From NCBI GenBank assembly GCA_002049455.2, contig KV918911.1, forward strand, positions 62,001 through 126,000: a DNA stretch of 64,000 nucleotides. Direction: 5' to 3'. Positions 62,656 through 64,000 of the stretch are shown here, one piece after another (the stretch's first letter is position 1; the number at the start of each line of letters is the position of its first letter). The notes beneath the pieces were generated by a model that worked only from the letters and a program-made list of their open reading frames with translations, was not told where the DNA came from and ran no database searches. The DNA comes from Porphyra umbilicalis (lineage: Eukaryota > Rhodophyta > Bangiophyceae > Bangiales > Bangiaceae). Made by a program: the position numbers and the translations under genes.

Positions 62656-64000
62656 CTAGGTTGTTGGTGGAACGACTGTACGGTGTAGATGTTTCTTCAT
62701 TTTTATGGTGTTTGTAGTTTGACATGTTGTTGTCCACTTCTTAGTTTCCCGTGAGTCATCATAGCGATGAAGGAAGTGGCAGGTCAGCATGGCCCATGAT
62801 TTGGGAGTCGTATCCTTCACATATGTTGATAAAACTACTTGGTACTCAAAACATACGCGTATGGCGGTAGCGTACCAATTGGTGTTGGTCCATTGTGGGA
62901 TAACCACGGTTTCTTCCTCTGTGGTTGTCACCAGACGTCAAAACTCGAGTCCAAATGTGGTACCGGCGGTAGAAGAAACCCGTTGAGGAGCACCGGCACA
63001 GTGGGATGGCTGCCGATCAGTGTCGCTTGCGCGGATTTTGGCCTCACATATGTGTACGAACCGTATGCATTGTTCAGCCGAGGGAAGTGCCGCAGGGCAA
63101 GTTGGGGGTCATACGTAAAGTTGCGCGTCATGGAGGGTACGGCCGACATAATCCAAGCGATAGGAACTACTTCTCTAATTACAGCGTTAGAATTTACGTC
63201 CGCCCATGAGACATTGGCATGGAAAACTCCGTCACCGGTGACATGGACGCGTTGGATAGCGGGTATGCATGTCGGATCCATGATGATGTTGCCCACGGCT
63301 GTTAGCCCAGCTTGTCGGCAACTTTGTCGTGTCGGCGTTTGCCAACCACGTCAGTGATGACCAGCGTAACCGTCTATGTGCCGTTTGACAGGAAGGGCTA
63401 GTTTGCACGAGCTTTTAAACCTGTACAATCGCAAGATTCGGGGGGGTACGGCACAAATGGGAGGCGTTGAGACTATGGAAAGCATGCTAGACAAGTAAAG
63501 GAGTACGGCGGTCAGTGCCTATACACGTGGACGGCCGCGAACCGAAAGAAGATCGCTGCACACTCGTCGACATTGTGATGAACGACGAAAAGGCTTGAAT
63601 GCAATAGGATGGGCACAACATACCGCCAGAAGCTCCTTGACATTTAACATGTCAACGTGTACCCCAAGGGCACCACCAAGCACAGCAATGGCTCTTCTAC
63701 AGTCCTAATTCTGGAGCAGGTCCTGCATGTACTTGAACAGGGCCGCCGTTTTCACGGCCGAACGGACTGTGCCCAAGTTTTAGAAAGCGCGTACAGCCTG
63801 CAACCGGACACGGCACAGTTGTAGCCCACAAGATTCAAGATTCATATTGCTGCTTCCCCCGTTTTGGCCGACCTGGTCAAAGTCAAGGTCAAGAAGGGGA
63901 CTTTACTTTTCACAAACAGATCCAATGTTTTCATGTAAGTGTCGAAAGTGACCGTCAATTTTAGTCTATTGAGCTGGTCGTTCCAATTTGCGCAATGCTC
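62656..64000 (-). pseudogene. Decayed minus-strand coding sequence, possibly retroelement-derived
   Basis: Several minus-strand segments look like protein but switch frame and carry stops. From the edge: 63845-64000 is open (NWNDQLNRLKLTVTFDTYMK). A piece near 63300-63360 reads VITDVVGKRRHDKVADKLG. Then 63296-62928 includes HVTGDGVFHANVSWADVNSN and VLLNGFLLPPVPHL, and 62931-62656 includes EETVVIPQWTNTNWYATAI. Neither of the two longer frames starts with ATG. The succession LLPP, then VIP-W-N-x-W-x-A, is reminiscent of the end of RNase H-type regions in tyrosine-recombinase retroelements, but this is only a resemblance. The sequence continues beyond the window. Confidence 0.35.

Overview
The window reads as nuclear DNA of a GC-rich, free-living eukaryotic microbe (protist or alga). 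I cannot place it further. Evidence for a eukaryote: an AATF/BFR2-like ribosome-biogenesis gene with a consensus Kozak start and a GT-AG intron; a GATA zinc-finger gene; an extended-PHD chromatin-reader gene; two nuclear-type tRNA-Pro(AGG) genes with internal Pol III boxes and T-run terminators; and DNA transposons of eukaryotic families (hAT, piggyBac, PIF/Harbinger-like, Tc1/IS630-like). Many long open frames are artefacts of GC-rich repeats, which stay open on both strands, so I list few genes with confidence.

Layout. 1-7,000: GC-rich start, a 192-bp tandem duplication, a zinc-knuckle protein gene (1785-3416), then a divergent pair (4000-5175 minus, 5476-6435 plus) sharing a CCAAT-bearing promoter. 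7,000-15,400: a 232-bp tandem repeat, an intact Tc1/IS630-type transposase (minus, ATG at 9143), G-runs, a 39-bp coding-compatible minisatellite and a frameshifted gene remnant near 12.8 kb. 15,400-25,500: GATA factor (minus), about 270-bp tandem repeats, ePHD gene (minus), two related hAT-type MITEs flanking a TA-flanked TIR element, and the AATF gene. 25,500-37,100: mostly mobile DNA. There is a CCAAT/CCAAT/TATA promoter, a duplicated segment whose second copy is split by a 1.4-kb hAT element with a perfect 8-bp target duplication, a candidate 4.2-kb PIF/Harbinger-like element enclosing an Ala-rich gene, another hAT element and a 595-bp inverted repeat. 37,100-49,200: gene-poor, with GC-rich fragments near 41 kb, a tRNA-Pro, a 182-bp duplication and a broken piggyBac element. 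49,200-64,000: a 345-bp satellite with 690-bp higher-order structure, a pair of 430-bp MITEs, a second tRNA-Pro, an unrecognised multi-frame coding locus (57.4-59.7 kb), a 1.6-kb inverted repeat, and decayed minus-strand coding sequence running to the right edge.

How it fits together. The host genes seen are regulatory or nucleolar (GATA, ePHD, AATF). The GATA gene and the 5476-6435 gene share a C-terminal domain that I do not recognise; its pattern is loosely SAM-like. Most remaining structure comes from cut-and-paste transposons and tandem amplification. Several coding regions, including the housekeeping AATF gene, carry single-base frame breaks, which may be real decay or assembly errors in homopolymers.
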